Under the pieces are notes generated by a model that worked only from the letters and a program-made list of their open reading frames with translations, was not told the origin of the DNA and ran no database searches. Made by a program: the position numbers and the translations under genes. Source: CAYUWM01 sp964448395 (GTDB taxonomy: Bacteria; Chloroflexota; Dehalococcoidia; E44-bin15). Taken from it: 54,511 nucleotides of DNA. Below, piece after piece: positions 42,183-50,596 of this stretch. Within the stretch, counting starts at the first letter, position 1. The number at the start of each line of letters is the position of its first letter. The stretch lies in the NCBI GenBank assembly GCA_964448395.1, contig CAYUWM010000003.1, positions 1-54,511 on the forward strand, read 5' to 3'.

Positions 42183-43652
42183 CTACATGCTGTGTCGCAC
42201 AAAATCAAGAGCCTCTTCCCTGGTGGCGACCTCTCCCGCCGCCTGCGCCTCGCGCACCGCCTCCAGCAGTTCGCCGATGCGGGGGCCGGGTGTCATGTCA
42301 AAGGTGTCGATCAGATCATGGCCGCTGATCAGCTGCGGCGGAGAGATGACGCTCTCCTCCCTGAAGCGCTCCTCAAGAACAAATGTCATAACCTCGGCAT
42401 GTTCGCGCCAGCTCTCAAGCTCCATCATGGGACCGCGCGCTGCCAGATGGTCGGCGAGATTAAGGAAGATGGTATCGACGCCCGCCTCGCCGGTATCCCT
42501 GAAATAGCGGTAGATGGCACGCGGTGTCGGCAGCTCTCTATCGCGAGCCAGTTGCCCCGGGCGCAGGTGGTGCTCGATCATCATGGATACCACTTCCTTC
42601 TCCCTAGAGCTGAACCTCAGCCGCTCCAGTATGACCGCAGCCAGCTTCGCCCCCTGCTGTGAATGCCCGAAGAAGCGCATTCGTCCGTTATCCTCTATTG
42701 TCCTAGTTTGAGGCTTGGCGATATCGTGGAGCAGGGCGACGAGCTTGAGCAGTATTTTTCGGCTGTGACCACCGGCTACCTCCGACTCGAAATGTGCTTC
42801 AAGCGCAGGCCACCACGGCGCTACGGCAAGCATTTCATCGCCGCAGTAATCCGGTTTCCCGATGCGCAGCAGGAACTCTACGGTGGCCACGGTCTCTATG
42901 GAATGCTCGAACACGTCCCAGTAGTGCTCCTTGGGTTGCTCTGAACCCTTGGCCGGCGCGAGCTCAGGAAAGACTGCCGTAAGCAGGCCGAGTTCATCGA
43001 GCAGGCGCAGCCACCGGGCCGAATCTGGAACGGCAAGCAGTCGGCAGAGTTCGTCGCGCACCCGCTCTCCGGCAACCTTCTGTATCAGCTGGCAGTTCCG
43101 CCGGATCTGTGCCCTGGTTTCCTCATCGAGGGAGAAACCGCATTCCGCGGCCAGTCGGGGGGCACGCAGCAGGCGGGCCGGGTCCCGGCGGAAAGCCTCC
43201 TCGCTGATGGCTCTCACCACGCCTTCCCCCAGGTCACGTCGACCGCCGAAGGGATCGATAACGGGGGCGTCGGGGTTATCCATCTCACCCAGGCTTATCG
43301 CCATAGCGTCTACAGTGAAATCACGCAGCGCCAGGTCGTCGGCTATGCCGCCGCGCATAGTAGCGATATCGAGATGTATCGCCCCTGCCCTGGCCAGCAC
43401 CACCCTGGCTATCTGGTGCTCCTCATCCAGCGGCACGAACTTGCCCCGCAAAGCATCGGCGATGCGGGGGGCTAAATCCATAGCATCCGCCCCGACGGCG
43501 ATATCGACATCCCCGCTGTCACGCTGCATGAGCGTGTCGCGAACAAAGCCACCAACGATATAGCCCTCGACGGCATCCCGATCGAGGACCTCTCGCACAC
43601 TGGTTAAGATATCCAACATCCCTTTTCTTATCCTTAAGCGCTTCGTTCCCAT
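42183..43652 (-). CDS. cca: CCA-adding tRNA nucleotidyltransferase/poly(A) polymerase with HD domain
   Basis: A class II nucleotidyltransferase of 489 residues: VEGYIVGGFVRDTLMQRDSGDVDIAV near residue 28 with the catalytic DxD; RDFTVDAMAI; RRDPARLLRAPRLAAECGF. The C-terminal half contains an HD phosphohydrolase-type segment KLVALLHDIAKPQT near 310. It adds or repairs the 3' CCA of tRNA; a poly(A) polymerase or a partial CCA activity is possible in this subfamily. Between def (42 bases) and secD (22 bases). Confidence 0.88.
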   Translation of the reverse strand: MGTKRLRIRKGMLDILTSVREVLDRDAVEGYIVGGFVRDTLMQRDSGDVDIAVGADAMDLAPRIADALRGKFVPLDEEHQIARVVLARAGAIHLDIATMRGGIADDLALRDFTVDAMAISLGEMDNPDAPVIDPFGGRRDLGEGVVRAISEEAFRRDPARLLRAPRLAAECGFSLDEETRAQIRRNCQLIQKVAGERVRDELCRLLAVPDSARWLRLLDELGLLTAVFPELAPAKGSEQPKEHYWDVFEHSIETVATVEFLLRIGKPDYCGDEMLAVAPWWPALEAHFESEVAGGHSRKILLKLVALLHDIAKPQTRTIEDNGRMRFFGHSQQGAKLAAVILERLRFSSREKEVVSMMIEHHLRPGQLARDRELPTPRAIYRYFRDTGEAGVDTIFLNLADHLAARGPMMELESWREHAEVMTFVLEERFREESVISPPQLISGHDLIDTFDMTPGPRIGELLEAVREAQAAGEVATREEALDFVRHSM

Positions 43653-43694
43653 CTAGGCAACACCCCAACCGACCCGCTTCCCTATTTCACTCGC

Positions 43695-44186
43695 CTATAT
43701 CTCAGGTGTCTCCGCATCCGGCGCGACCTTTTCCAGATTGTCAACGCTGTCCAGGTGATCGATATAGAGCACGCCGTTCAGGTGGTCGATCTCGTGCTCC
43801 AGCGCCTCCGCCATAAGCCCCTCTCCCTTTATGCGGAACTCTTTACCATTGCGATCGAGCGCCTTAACGGTGACCTTCTCCGGGCGCTTTATATCTCCCC
43901 GGTAACCGGGAACGCTGAGACACCCCTCGGTAACATCAATCTCTCCAGAACGCTTCACAATCTCCGGGTTCACCAGAACTACCGTCTCTTCGCCCGGGAG
44001 CTCTATCACCGCTACCCTCAGCGAGACCCCTACCTGAGGTGCCGCCAGCCCAACGCCACTGGTCGCGTACATCGTCTCTACCATGTCGTCGACAAGCTTC
44101 AATATCGACCGGTCGACCTTTTTAACCCGCTTCGCTTTCAGGCGCAGGACGGGATCCGGATAGACACTCAACTGGAGGACTGCCAT
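43695..44186 (-). CDS. def: Peptide deformylase
   Basis: Removes the N-formyl group from new proteins. Motif 1 GVGLAAPQVG near residue 46, motif 2 EGCLSVPG near 90, motif 3 HEIDHLNGVL near 133: metal ligands Cys and two His. About 163 residues. I chose the ATG at 44186 because the perfect promoter at 44211-44239 predicts transcription from about 44204, which excludes the frame's earlier ATG at 44210; family sequence also starts here (AVLQLSVYPDPVL). The leader is only about 18 bases with a weak ribosome site. Confidence 0.93.
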   Translation of the reverse strand: MAVLQLSVYPDPVLRLKAKRVKKVDRSILKLVDDMVETMYATSGVGLAAPQVGVSLRVAVIELPGEETVVLVNPEIVKRSGEIDVTEGCLSVPGYRGDIKRPEKVTVKALDRNGKEFRIKGEGLMAEALEHEIDHLNGVLYIDHLDSVDNLEKVAPDAETPEI

Positions 44187-44210
44187 CGATTCACCACAGG
44201 TACTCGCCAT

Positions 44211-44239
44211 ATTATAGCGGAGGCAAACTGGGCTGTCAA
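44211..44239 (-). promoter_or_regulatory. Consensus promoter for def-cca-secDF
   Basis: TTGACA (44234-44239) and TATAAT (44211-44216), exactly 17 bases apart on the minus strand: a perfect sigma-70 match. The -35 overlaps the priA stop codon. Confidence 0.85.
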
Positions 44240-46674
44240 AGCACGCTCACCGGGTCTATATCCACCAGCCACCCCCGCGGCAACGCCACCCTGTCCAGCA
44301 AACCATGCAGGTCATCGCCGCGAAGGATGATCTGCCACCGATACCTTCCCCGCACCCGCGAGAAGAATGACGGGGCCGGCCCGATGATATCTATAGCCAC
44401 CCCCCAGGAATCGCGTTCCTCTTTCAACAGGCGACTCATCCTGTGGGCCTCCCGCTGACAGAGCGTATTATTGGTGTTGATATATATCAGACGCGCCAGG
44501 CGGTTAAACGGGGGGTTGCCATACTCTCGGCGCAGTGACATCTCCTGCTTATAGAAGTGCCCGTAGTCGTAGTTTGCGACGCAATCGATGGCGTAATGCT
44601 CCGGGGTGTAGCTCTGCAAGATTACCCGCCCCGGCAGCGAGCTGCGCCCGGCCCTGCCAGCAACCTGGCTCAGTATCTGAAAGGTGCGCTCGCCGGCACG
44701 GAAATCGGGCAGATGCAGACTGACATCCGCGTTTATTATCCCCACCAGGGTAACCAGAGGCAGGTCCAGCCCCTTGGCGACCATCTGAGTGCCGATAAGG
44801 ATGTCCGCCTTATGGGCGATAAACCTGTCCAGGATCTCCTCATGGGAATGCTTGCCTCCGGTGGCATCCCGGTCCCAGCGTAACAGTCTAGCCCGAGGGA
44901 AGGCGTTTTTGACCTCTTCCTCTACCTTCTGCGTGCCGACGCCGAGGAACTTGATCCGTTTGCTACCGCACCGAGGACAGATACGGGGAACCCTCACTCG
45001 GTAATTGCATTGGTGGCAGGTAAGCTTATCGCTCACCGAGTGGTAGGTCAGGGACACATCGCACCTCTTGCACCGCGGCACATACCCGCAGTCGCGGCAC
45101 TGCACAAAGGTAGCGCTCCCCCGACGGTTGAGGAACAGGATCGCCTGCTCCTTCGCCGAAAGGGTCTGCCCTATCCCCTTCGCCAGCGACCGGCTGAAGA
45201 TGCTGCGGTTGCCCGCCTTGAGCTCTTCCCGCAGGTCTACCAGCTCCACCGCCTTATCGCCGGTCCCGATCCGCTGTGGCAACTCCAGCAGGCGATACTC
45301 GCCGGCACGAGCCTTATGATATGTGTCGACATCCGGCGTGGCGCTGCCCAGAATCACCACCGAGCCGGTCAACCCTGCCAGCTTGACGGCAACATCGCGG
45401 GCGTGGTAGCGCGGCGTCTGCTCCTGCTGCTTGTAGGTCCACTCGTGCTCCTCATCGACGACAATAAGCCCCAGGTCCGGCTGGGGGGCGAAGATCGCGC
45501 TGCGGGAGCCGATCACCACATCGAAGGCCCCCTCCCGTATCCTGCGCCACTCGTCGAACTGCTCCCCCATGGACAGCCTGCTGTGGAGCACCGCAACCCT
45601 GCCGGGGAAGCGGGAGGCAAAGCGGTCTATGGTCTGCGGGGTGAGGGCGATCTCCGGCACCAGCACGATGGCGCGTTTGCCGATGGATATGGCCTCTTCC
45701 AGCGCCCGCAGGTATATTTCCGTCTTACCGCTGCCCGCCACACCGTGAAGCAGGAATACCTTAGCCTCGGGGGGCTTTCCCGGATAGCGCTGGGAAAGGG
45801 AATGTCTCAGCATTATGGCCGCCTTAATCTCGCGCCATGCGGCCTCCTGCCTCAGTGTAAGCTCAGGAGCCGGTGCAGGGGTAAAGGTGCGATGTTCCAG
45901 CGGGTCGCGGTATATCTGGACCTTATCGACCGACACAAGTCCCTTCCTCTCCAGCGCCGCAACCACCGACGAAGTATTACCCAGCCGCTTCCTGGCTTCG
46001 GAAACGGTGATGGGCCCAGCCTCCAGCATTTTCAGCAGTCGTGCCTGCTTGGGAGCCCCCCTCGCCTTGAGCAGACGCGCCAGCTCCTCAGTGGCTTCAA
46101 CTGTGAGGCGAATATAGGGCACTGTCTTCGGTTTAACCCTACCCCGTTCCAACTGCTGGGTCTTCCGGATCAGCTTCCTGCGCACCAACTGATCTATCAC
46201 CGCCTTCGCCTCTTTCCGGCCCAAAGCCTTCTCCACCTCTTTTATCTCCAACCTGCCCTTTTCACCGACCAGATCGAGCAACGCACGCTGTGGCGGGTTA
46301 AGCTTGGATACGGAGCTGTCGGGAGGATAGGGTATCAAATCGATAAACGTCAGCATACGGCGGGAGAAGCCGGGGGGCAGCATCATGGCAATCGCCTCGA
46401 ACAGCGGCGCGAGGTAATACCCGCTGACCCAACGGGCCAGTTTCACCTGATGGGGATATAGTATCGGGTCAGGAGCGATAAGCTCGGCGATTTGCCTGGT
46501 ATCATCGACTGAAGGCTGTTCCGTGGTTTCGCATACAACGCCTTGCAAAATCCTGGGGCCGAAGGGCACCCAGACGGTGTGTCCCACCGACAGGTGCATA
46601 TTGCCGGGCACATCGTAGCAGAAGGTCCGCCGTCCCGCCATCGGGGAATTGACCGCAACCTCAGCGTAGCTCAT
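44236..46674 (-). CDS. priA: Primosomal protein N' (PriA) helicase
   Basis: Restarts stalled replication forks. 812 residues: N-terminal 3'-DNA-binding domain (VGHTVWVPFG near 30), winged-helix region, helicase with LLHGVAGSGKTEIYLRAL and VVDEEHEWTYKQ, and eight zinc-binding cysteines in paired CxxC units (CRDCGYVPRCKRCDVSL, CHQCNYRVRVPRICPRCGS). RVILQSYTPEH follows. All catalytic parts are intact. 48 bases after rplS. Confidence 0.95.
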   Translation of the reverse strand: MSYAEVAVNSPMAGRRTFCYDVPGNMHLSVGHTVWVPFGPRILQGVVCETTEQPSVDDTRQIAELIAPDPILYPHQVKLARWVSGYYLAPLFEAIAMMLPPGFSRRMLTFIDLIPYPPDSSVSKLNPPQRALLDLVGEKGRLEIKEVEKALGRKEAKAVIDQLVRRKLIRKTQQLERGRVKPKTVPYIRLTVEATEELARLLKARGAPKQARLLKMLEAGPITVSEARKRLGNTSSVVAALERKGLVSVDKVQIYRDPLEHRTFTPAPAPELTLRQEAAWREIKAAIMLRHSLSQRYPGKPPEAKVFLLHGVAGSGKTEIYLRALEEAISIGKRAIVLVPEIALTPQTIDRFASRFPGRVAVLHSRLSMGEQFDEWRRIREGAFDVVIGSRSAIFAPQPDLGLIVVDEEHEWTYKQQEQTPRYHARDVAVKLAGLTGSVVILGSATPDVDTYHKARAGEYRLLELPQRIGTGDKAVELVDLREELKAGNRSIFSRSLAKGIGQTLSAKEQAILFLNRRGSATFVQCRDCGYVPRCKRCDVSLTYHSVSDKLTCHQCNYRVRVPRICPRCGSKRIKFLGVGTQKVEEEVKNAFPRARLLRWDRDATGGKHSHEEILDRFIAHKADILIGTQMVAKGLDLPLVTLVGIINADVSLHLPDFRAGERTFQILSQVAGRAGRSSLPGRVILQSYTPEHYAIDCVANYDYGHFYKQEMSLRREYGNPPFNRLARLIYINTNNTLCQREAHRMSRLLKEERDSWGVAIDIIGPAPSFFSRVRGRYRWQIILRGDDLHGLLDRVALPRGWLVDIDPVSVL

Positions 46675-46722
46675 CCCCTCTTTGCCCTAGCTCCAGCTGC
46701 TGCAAGGTGTCGATAGCGCGAA

Positions 46723-47079
46723 TTACTTGCCGGCGCCCTCTTCCTTTTCCCTCCGCTCCTTGAGGCGCGCCTTCTTTGCAGTCAGCCCCCGCAGGTAGTA
46801 CAGCTTGGCGCGGCGTACCTTGCCATGCCTCAACACCTCCACTTTCTCTATAGAGGGCGACTGGAAGAAAAAGGTCCTTTCCACACCAACACCGTAGGAG
46901 ATGCGCCTTACCGTGAAGCTGGCATTAACGCCTCCCTTTCGCACCCTGATCACCACCCCCTGAAACATCTGGGTACGTACCCGCTCCCCTTCCACCACCT
47001 TGATGCTTACCTTAACCGTGTCGCCGGGGCATAGCGCCGGGATATTGGGGTTCGGCACGACGGGAATCAGCGCTTCCAT
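46723..47079 (-). CDS. rplS: 50S ribosomal protein L19
   Basis: 118 residues with the family core PGDTVKVSIKVVEGERVRTQMFQG and SYGVGVERTFFFQSP; the basic tail KKARLKERREKEE ends it. Sits at the 30S-50S interface. Immediately follows trmD with no spare base, the usual partner. Confidence 0.97.
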   Translation of the reverse strand: MEALIPVVPNPNIPALCPGDTVKVSIKVVEGERVRTQMFQGVVIRVRKGGVNASFTVRRISYGVGVERTFFFQSPSIEKVEVLRHGKVRRAKLYYLRGLTAKKARLKERREKEEGAGK

Positions 47080-47811
47080 TTATTCTTCCTCTCTTTCCAT
47101 CCAGGCCATCAGCTTTCTATCTTTATCGCTCAGGGCTACCCGCTGTATCAGATCGGGGCGCCGTTCCGCAGTACGCCTCAGCGACTGCCCCCTGCGCCAC
47201 CTCTCGATCTCGGCGTGGTTACCCGATAGCAGTATATCAGGCACCTCCCACCCGCGGAACGACTGAGGCCGGGTGTACTGGGGGTACTCCAGCAGGCCGG
47301 TGGAATGGGAGTCATCCCCCACCGACTCTTCCGAACCCAGAGCCCCGGGCAACTGCCGCACCACCGCATCCACAACCACCATGGCAGCGAATTCGCCCCC
47401 GCTCAGCACATAATCCCCGATGCTGATCTCATCCGTAACCAGGTGCTCCCTCACCCGCTCATCCACCCCCTCATAGTGCCCGCAGATGAGGATTAGTTCC
47501 TCCTTGCCTGCAAGCTCTTCGGCGATCCTTTGGTTGAACAACCTGCCCTGCGGGGTCAGCAGTATCACCGGCATCTCAGCCACCCCCTTCACTGCCTCCA
47601 CCGCCTCGAAAAGGGGCTCGGGCTTGAGCACCATCCCCGGCCCACCGCCGTAGGGAGAATCATCAACTATGTGATGTTTATCCCGGGTATAATCCCTTAT
47701 ATTGTAAATATCTATGTCGACCAGTCCCTGTTCGACGGCCCGTTTTATGATGCTGTCACCGAAAGGACCGGCGAACATGTCGGGGAAAAGGGTCAATATA
47801 TGAATCTTCAT
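47080..47811 (-). CDS. trmD: tRNA (guanine-N1)-methyltransferase
   Basis: Methylates G37 of tRNAs to prevent frameshifting. 243 residues of the SPOUT knot type: ILTLFPDMF at the start, DDSPYGGGPGMVL near 50, LICGHYEGVDERV near 108, ISIGDYVLSGGE near 130 and the C-terminal RRTAERRPDL. 32 bases after mogA and adjoining rplS. Confidence 0.97.
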   Translation of the reverse strand: MKIHILTLFPDMFAGPFGDSIIKRAVEQGLVDIDIYNIRDYTRDKHHIVDDSPYGGGPGMVLKPEPLFEAVEAVKGVAEMPVILLTPQGRLFNQRIAEELAGKEELILICGHYEGVDERVREHLVTDEISIGDYVLSGGEFAAMVVVDAVVRQLPGALGSEESVGDDSHSTGLLEYPQYTRPQSFRGWEVPDILLSGNHAEIERWRRGQSLRRTAERRPDLIQRVALSDKDRKLMAWMEREEE

Positions 47812-47843
47812 CTCTCGCCTTCACCCCGATGACCACACTAGCC

Positions 47844-48338
47844 TCATTCACCCGCACCGCACTCACCCGCTTCACCCCTGAGGGTCTCGATAGCGTGAGG
47901 CAGAGCCGGTAAAATCACCTCAATACACTCCCTAACCGCCTTGGGGCTGCCGGGCAGGTTGATTATCAGGCTCCTGCCCCTGATGCCGCAGACCGCACGG
48001 CTCAGCATCGCCGTCGGCGTGACCTTGAGGCTCTCGGCCCGCATCGCCTCGACGAAACCCGGCACCAATCGGTCCACCACGGCGAGCGTCGCCTCAGGTG
48101 TAACGTCCCGCGGGGTAAGCCCGGTGCCGCCGGTGGTGAGTATGAGATCGATCCCCTCCTTATCGACCCACTCGATGAGCCTGCTGGAGATGACCTCCCC
48201 CTCGTCGGGGACAACATCATATTTTACCAGATTGGCATCGAGCGAGGCAAGCGTCTCCTTTATCACCCTGCCGCTCTGGTCCTCCCGCTCGCCCCGCGAG
48301 CCTTTATCGCTGACGGTCAGTATGCCTAACGTGAACAT
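47844..48338 (-). CDS. mogA: Molybdopterin adenylyltransferase (MogA/MoaB family)
   Basis: Activates molybdopterin for metal insertion. 164 residues with LTVSDKGSRGEREDQSG at the start and the signature ILTTGGTGLTPRDVTPEAT near residue 66. The molybdenum or tungsten cofactor it helps make is required by the selenocysteine formate dehydrogenase of this window. Twelve bases after the peptidase-like gene; MogA and MoaB are hard to separate by motif. Confidence 0.9.
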   Translation of the reverse strand: MFTLGILTVSDKGSRGEREDQSGRVIKETLASLDANLVKYDVVPDEGEVISSRLIEWVDKEGIDLILTTGGTGLTPRDVTPEATLAVVDRLVPGFVEAMRAESLKVTPTAMLSRAVCGIRGRSLIINLPGSPKAVRECIEVILPALPHAIETLRGEAGECGAGE

Positions 48339-48350
48339 ACATTATTTCTC

Positions 48351-49892
48351 TTACTGCCACGGCTGGCTGGTAACCTCACCCAGATTATCGTGATTGTGTC
48401 CCGTTAAGTGCACCCACACCTCCTCGAATTCTGGAATGCTCAGCTGCACCGGCCACTCATACCAATCACAAACATTCAGAGCGGCATCGAAGTATTCCTC
48501 GTACACCATCTCCCCGTCAACCATTATGTGGATGTCATACACCTTCCCTTCCCAACCGCCGTTCTCCTGGAGGTGCAGGCTCACATAGAGTATTCCCTCA
48601 ACTACATCGTAGCGGCTCTCCGCATAGGTAACAATCTGTTTATGGCCAGCCGCTGCCGTGGGTGTAGCGGTTCGTCTTGCCGGCGTCTGGGTAGGCTCAG
48701 TGGTCCTCGTCGGCTCACCGGTCAAAGTGGGTGTGGCTGCCCGGACAGGCGGCCTCGGAGTCGGCGTCGCTTCGATATCCTCACCCATCGGTGAAACCGC
48801 CACCGCATAGTCGATCTCGACATGCACCGGCAGGGCGGTGTTGTAATCCCCCTGATAGGTGAGCAGGTCACTGGCCCAGTTCTGGCCCTCGAAATTGCTC
48901 ACGTCCTTGCCCGAAGCATAGTTTTCAAGCGCCCACTCTCCGCCGGGGCTGTCCGAGTCCACCACCCGGTAGATGTCGTGCGACACGTACCTGGCATCGT
49001 TGTGCACCGAGGCGGCGTGGGGATAAGCGTGAGCCGCCGGCACCCTGCCCGCGCCGCCAGCCTCGGCGTTGCCCCAACACGGGTCGCTGACCCCGATCAG
49101 ACGCTCGGCGGAGTTGACGCCGGCGCAGGTAACGTAGTGGCCGCCGATGCGCACCCAGGCACCATCCGCACCCAGCTGCCAGAAGCCCAGCAGCAGCACC
49201 ACGTCCTGACACCGCTCTATCTCCGCCTCTATCCACTGGAAATCCGGGCTCGGCTCTAGGTGGGCGTAGAACTGGTTCTGGAAACCCTTGTCGATAATAT
49301 ATTGGTTAATAGCGTTATGCATGTCCTCCACGTTGGTGCCGAGGTGTACGACACCTGTGCGCTGCCCGTCGGTGTCCATGCGAGAAGCTAAGTCGCGAAC
49401 GAAGGGGTCAACGTTCTGGGTATCATGGTCATCCCACAGGGCGGCACCTACCGGGCTGTACGACTCCACCAGTTTATAGTGGTCACTCACTGTTGGCGGC
49501 GGGACAGGGCTGGGCTCGAACTTGGAGTCGAACCACCACAGGGAGTTGGCCATGGCCACCGGCCCGCAGTAGCTCCACGTGGGCGCCGCGGCGGTCGCCG
49601 ACCAAGCGTCCTGCTTCTGGTCGAAGTCCGGCATCCCGCTGGGGGCATAATCGCTGAAATCGCCGGGCTTCCAGTACCAGCCCTCTCCTGTTGGCGATGT
49701 GGTTAGGGTTGGCGTGGGTGTAGCCAGATGGTTAGCATCTTCATCACTATGAATAGCCAGCGGTATTGCGACAGCCGCCGCCACTATTGCCGCAACAAAA
49801 AGGATTATGGCGAAAATACCTATTAGGGGAATCGCGCCCCTCAAACCCCGCCGGTGATGGTAACTGCTACGGAATGCGTTCCACACTGCCAT
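48351..49892 (-). CDS. Exported C39-like cysteine peptidase with Thr/Pro linker
   Basis: A 513-residue surface protein. A basic start and one hydrophobic helix (about 21-44) form a signal anchor; a Thr/Pro linker follows. The peptidase-like domain has the Cys in SYCGPVAMANSLWWFD (near residue 108), the His in GGHYVTCAGV and a SDPCWGN segment, as in C39-like cysteine peptidases. A second mucin-like stretch (about 375-420, many Thr-Pro) leads to a C-terminal beta domain. I chose the ATG at 49892 (AGGAGG nearby) over a longer frame at 49970. Target unknown; likely anchored outside the membrane. Confidence 0.72.
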   Translation of the reverse strand: MAVWNAFRSSYHHRRGLRGAIPLIGIFAIILFVAAIVAAAVAIPLAIHSDEDANHLATPTPTLTTSPTGEGWYWKPGDFSDYAPSGMPDFDQKQDAWSATAAAPTWSYCGPVAMANSLWWFDSKFEPSPVPPPTVSDHYKLVESYSPVGAALWDDHDTQNVDPFVRDLASRMDTDGQRTGVVHLGTNVEDMHNAINQYIIDKGFQNQFYAHLEPSPDFQWIEAEIERCQDVVLLLGFWQLGADGAWVRIGGHYVTCAGVNSAERLIGVSDPCWGNAEAGGAGRVPAAHAYPHAASVHNDARYVSHDIYRVVDSDSPGGEWALENYASGKDVSNFEGQNWASDLLTYQGDYNTALPVHVEIDYAVAVSPMGEDIEATPTPRPPVRAATPTLTGEPTRTTEPTQTPARRTATPTAAAGHKQIVTYAESRYDVVEGILYVSLHLQENGGWEGKVYDIHIMVDGEMVYEEYFDAALNVCDWYEWPVQLSIPEFEEVWVHLTGHNHDNLGEVTSQPWQ

Positions 49893-49960
49893 CTTCCCCT
49901 CCTTCTCCTGCCAAAAGCCTGCAGGCAGGTTTGTTTCAGCTACCAGAATAGAGCGACCGA

Positions 49961-49989
49961 ATAATATCACAGAACAAACCTTTTGTAAA
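49961..49989 (-). promoter_or_regulatory. Promoter for the peptidase-mogA-trmD-rplS-priA run
   Basis: TTTACA (49984-49989) and TATTAT (49961-49966) with 17 bases between, minus strand; about 60 bases of leader before the ATG at 49892. Confidence 0.6.
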
Positions 49990-50027
49990 TGATTTAACCC
50001 AATTTCACAAAACTGCCCCTAAGGGTA

Positions 50028-50073
50028 TTGACAAATGGTGGGAAAATGTGGTAGATTTTGGATTAAATTGGGA
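50028..50073 (+). promoter_or_regulatory. mraZ promoter with four-repeat MraZ operator
   Basis: TTGACA (50028-50033) and TAGATT (50052-50057), an 18-base spacer. Overlaid are four direct repeats of TGGNN every ten bases: TGGGA 50039, TGGTA 50049, TGGAT 50059, TGGGA 50069; weaker echoes follow at 50078 and 50088. E. coli MraZ binds TGGGN repeats with five-base spacers in its own promoter, so autoregulation is expected. Leader about 100 bases. Confidence 0.82.
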
Positions 50074-50167
50074 AATAGGTACGAAATTGGTGATTAAGTT
50101 AGCATTTTTCAATATCAGGGTCGGGGGGCAAAACGGGGCAGCAAAACTTTAGAGGATTAAATTAAAC

Positions 50168-50596
50168 ATGTTTCTCGGCGAGTATGAGTACAAAGTGGAT
50201 GCCAAGGGCAGGGTGCCCCTCCCTCCCAAGTTCCGCAAGCAGTTTGCGGATGGGATTGTGCTCAATCTGGGCCCCGACGGGCAGATCGACGGTTACACGC
50301 AAGAAGGCTGGGACGCCAATGCAGAGCAACTCGATTTCGGCCCTTTAAAGAAAAATAAGCAGCGTGAATTGACGCGGGCTTTATTCAGCTCCGCCTTCGA
50401 CCTCGAACTGGACAGCCAGGGGAGGATAATGCTGCCGCCAGCCTTGCGGCAGGGTGCCGGCATCGAGGATAGCCTGGTGATAATCGGCGCCAACAAATGC
50501 ATCGAGATCTGGAGCAGCGAGAGCTGGAACGAGGCCAAAGTAGAGGCGCGGGAGAACCTGTGGCAGCACCTCGAGAGTATGGAGCCAGAAAGATGA
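50168..50596 (+). CDS. mraZ: Transcriptional regulator MraZ
   Basis: 142 residues with two AbrB-like SpoVT repeats: LGEYEYKVDAKGRVPLPPKFRK at the start and FDLELDSQGRIMLPPALRQ near residue 75. It represses its own operon in E. coli. The operator described upstream fits. Its stop overlaps the rsmH start by four bases (ATGA). Confidence 0.95.
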   Translation: MFLGEYEYKVDAKGRVPLPPKFRKQFADGIVLNLGPDGQIDGYTQEGWDANAEQLDFGPLKKNKQRELTRALFSSAFDLELDSQGRIMLPPALRQGAGIEDSLVIIGANKCIEIWSSESWNEAKVEARENLWQHLESMEPER

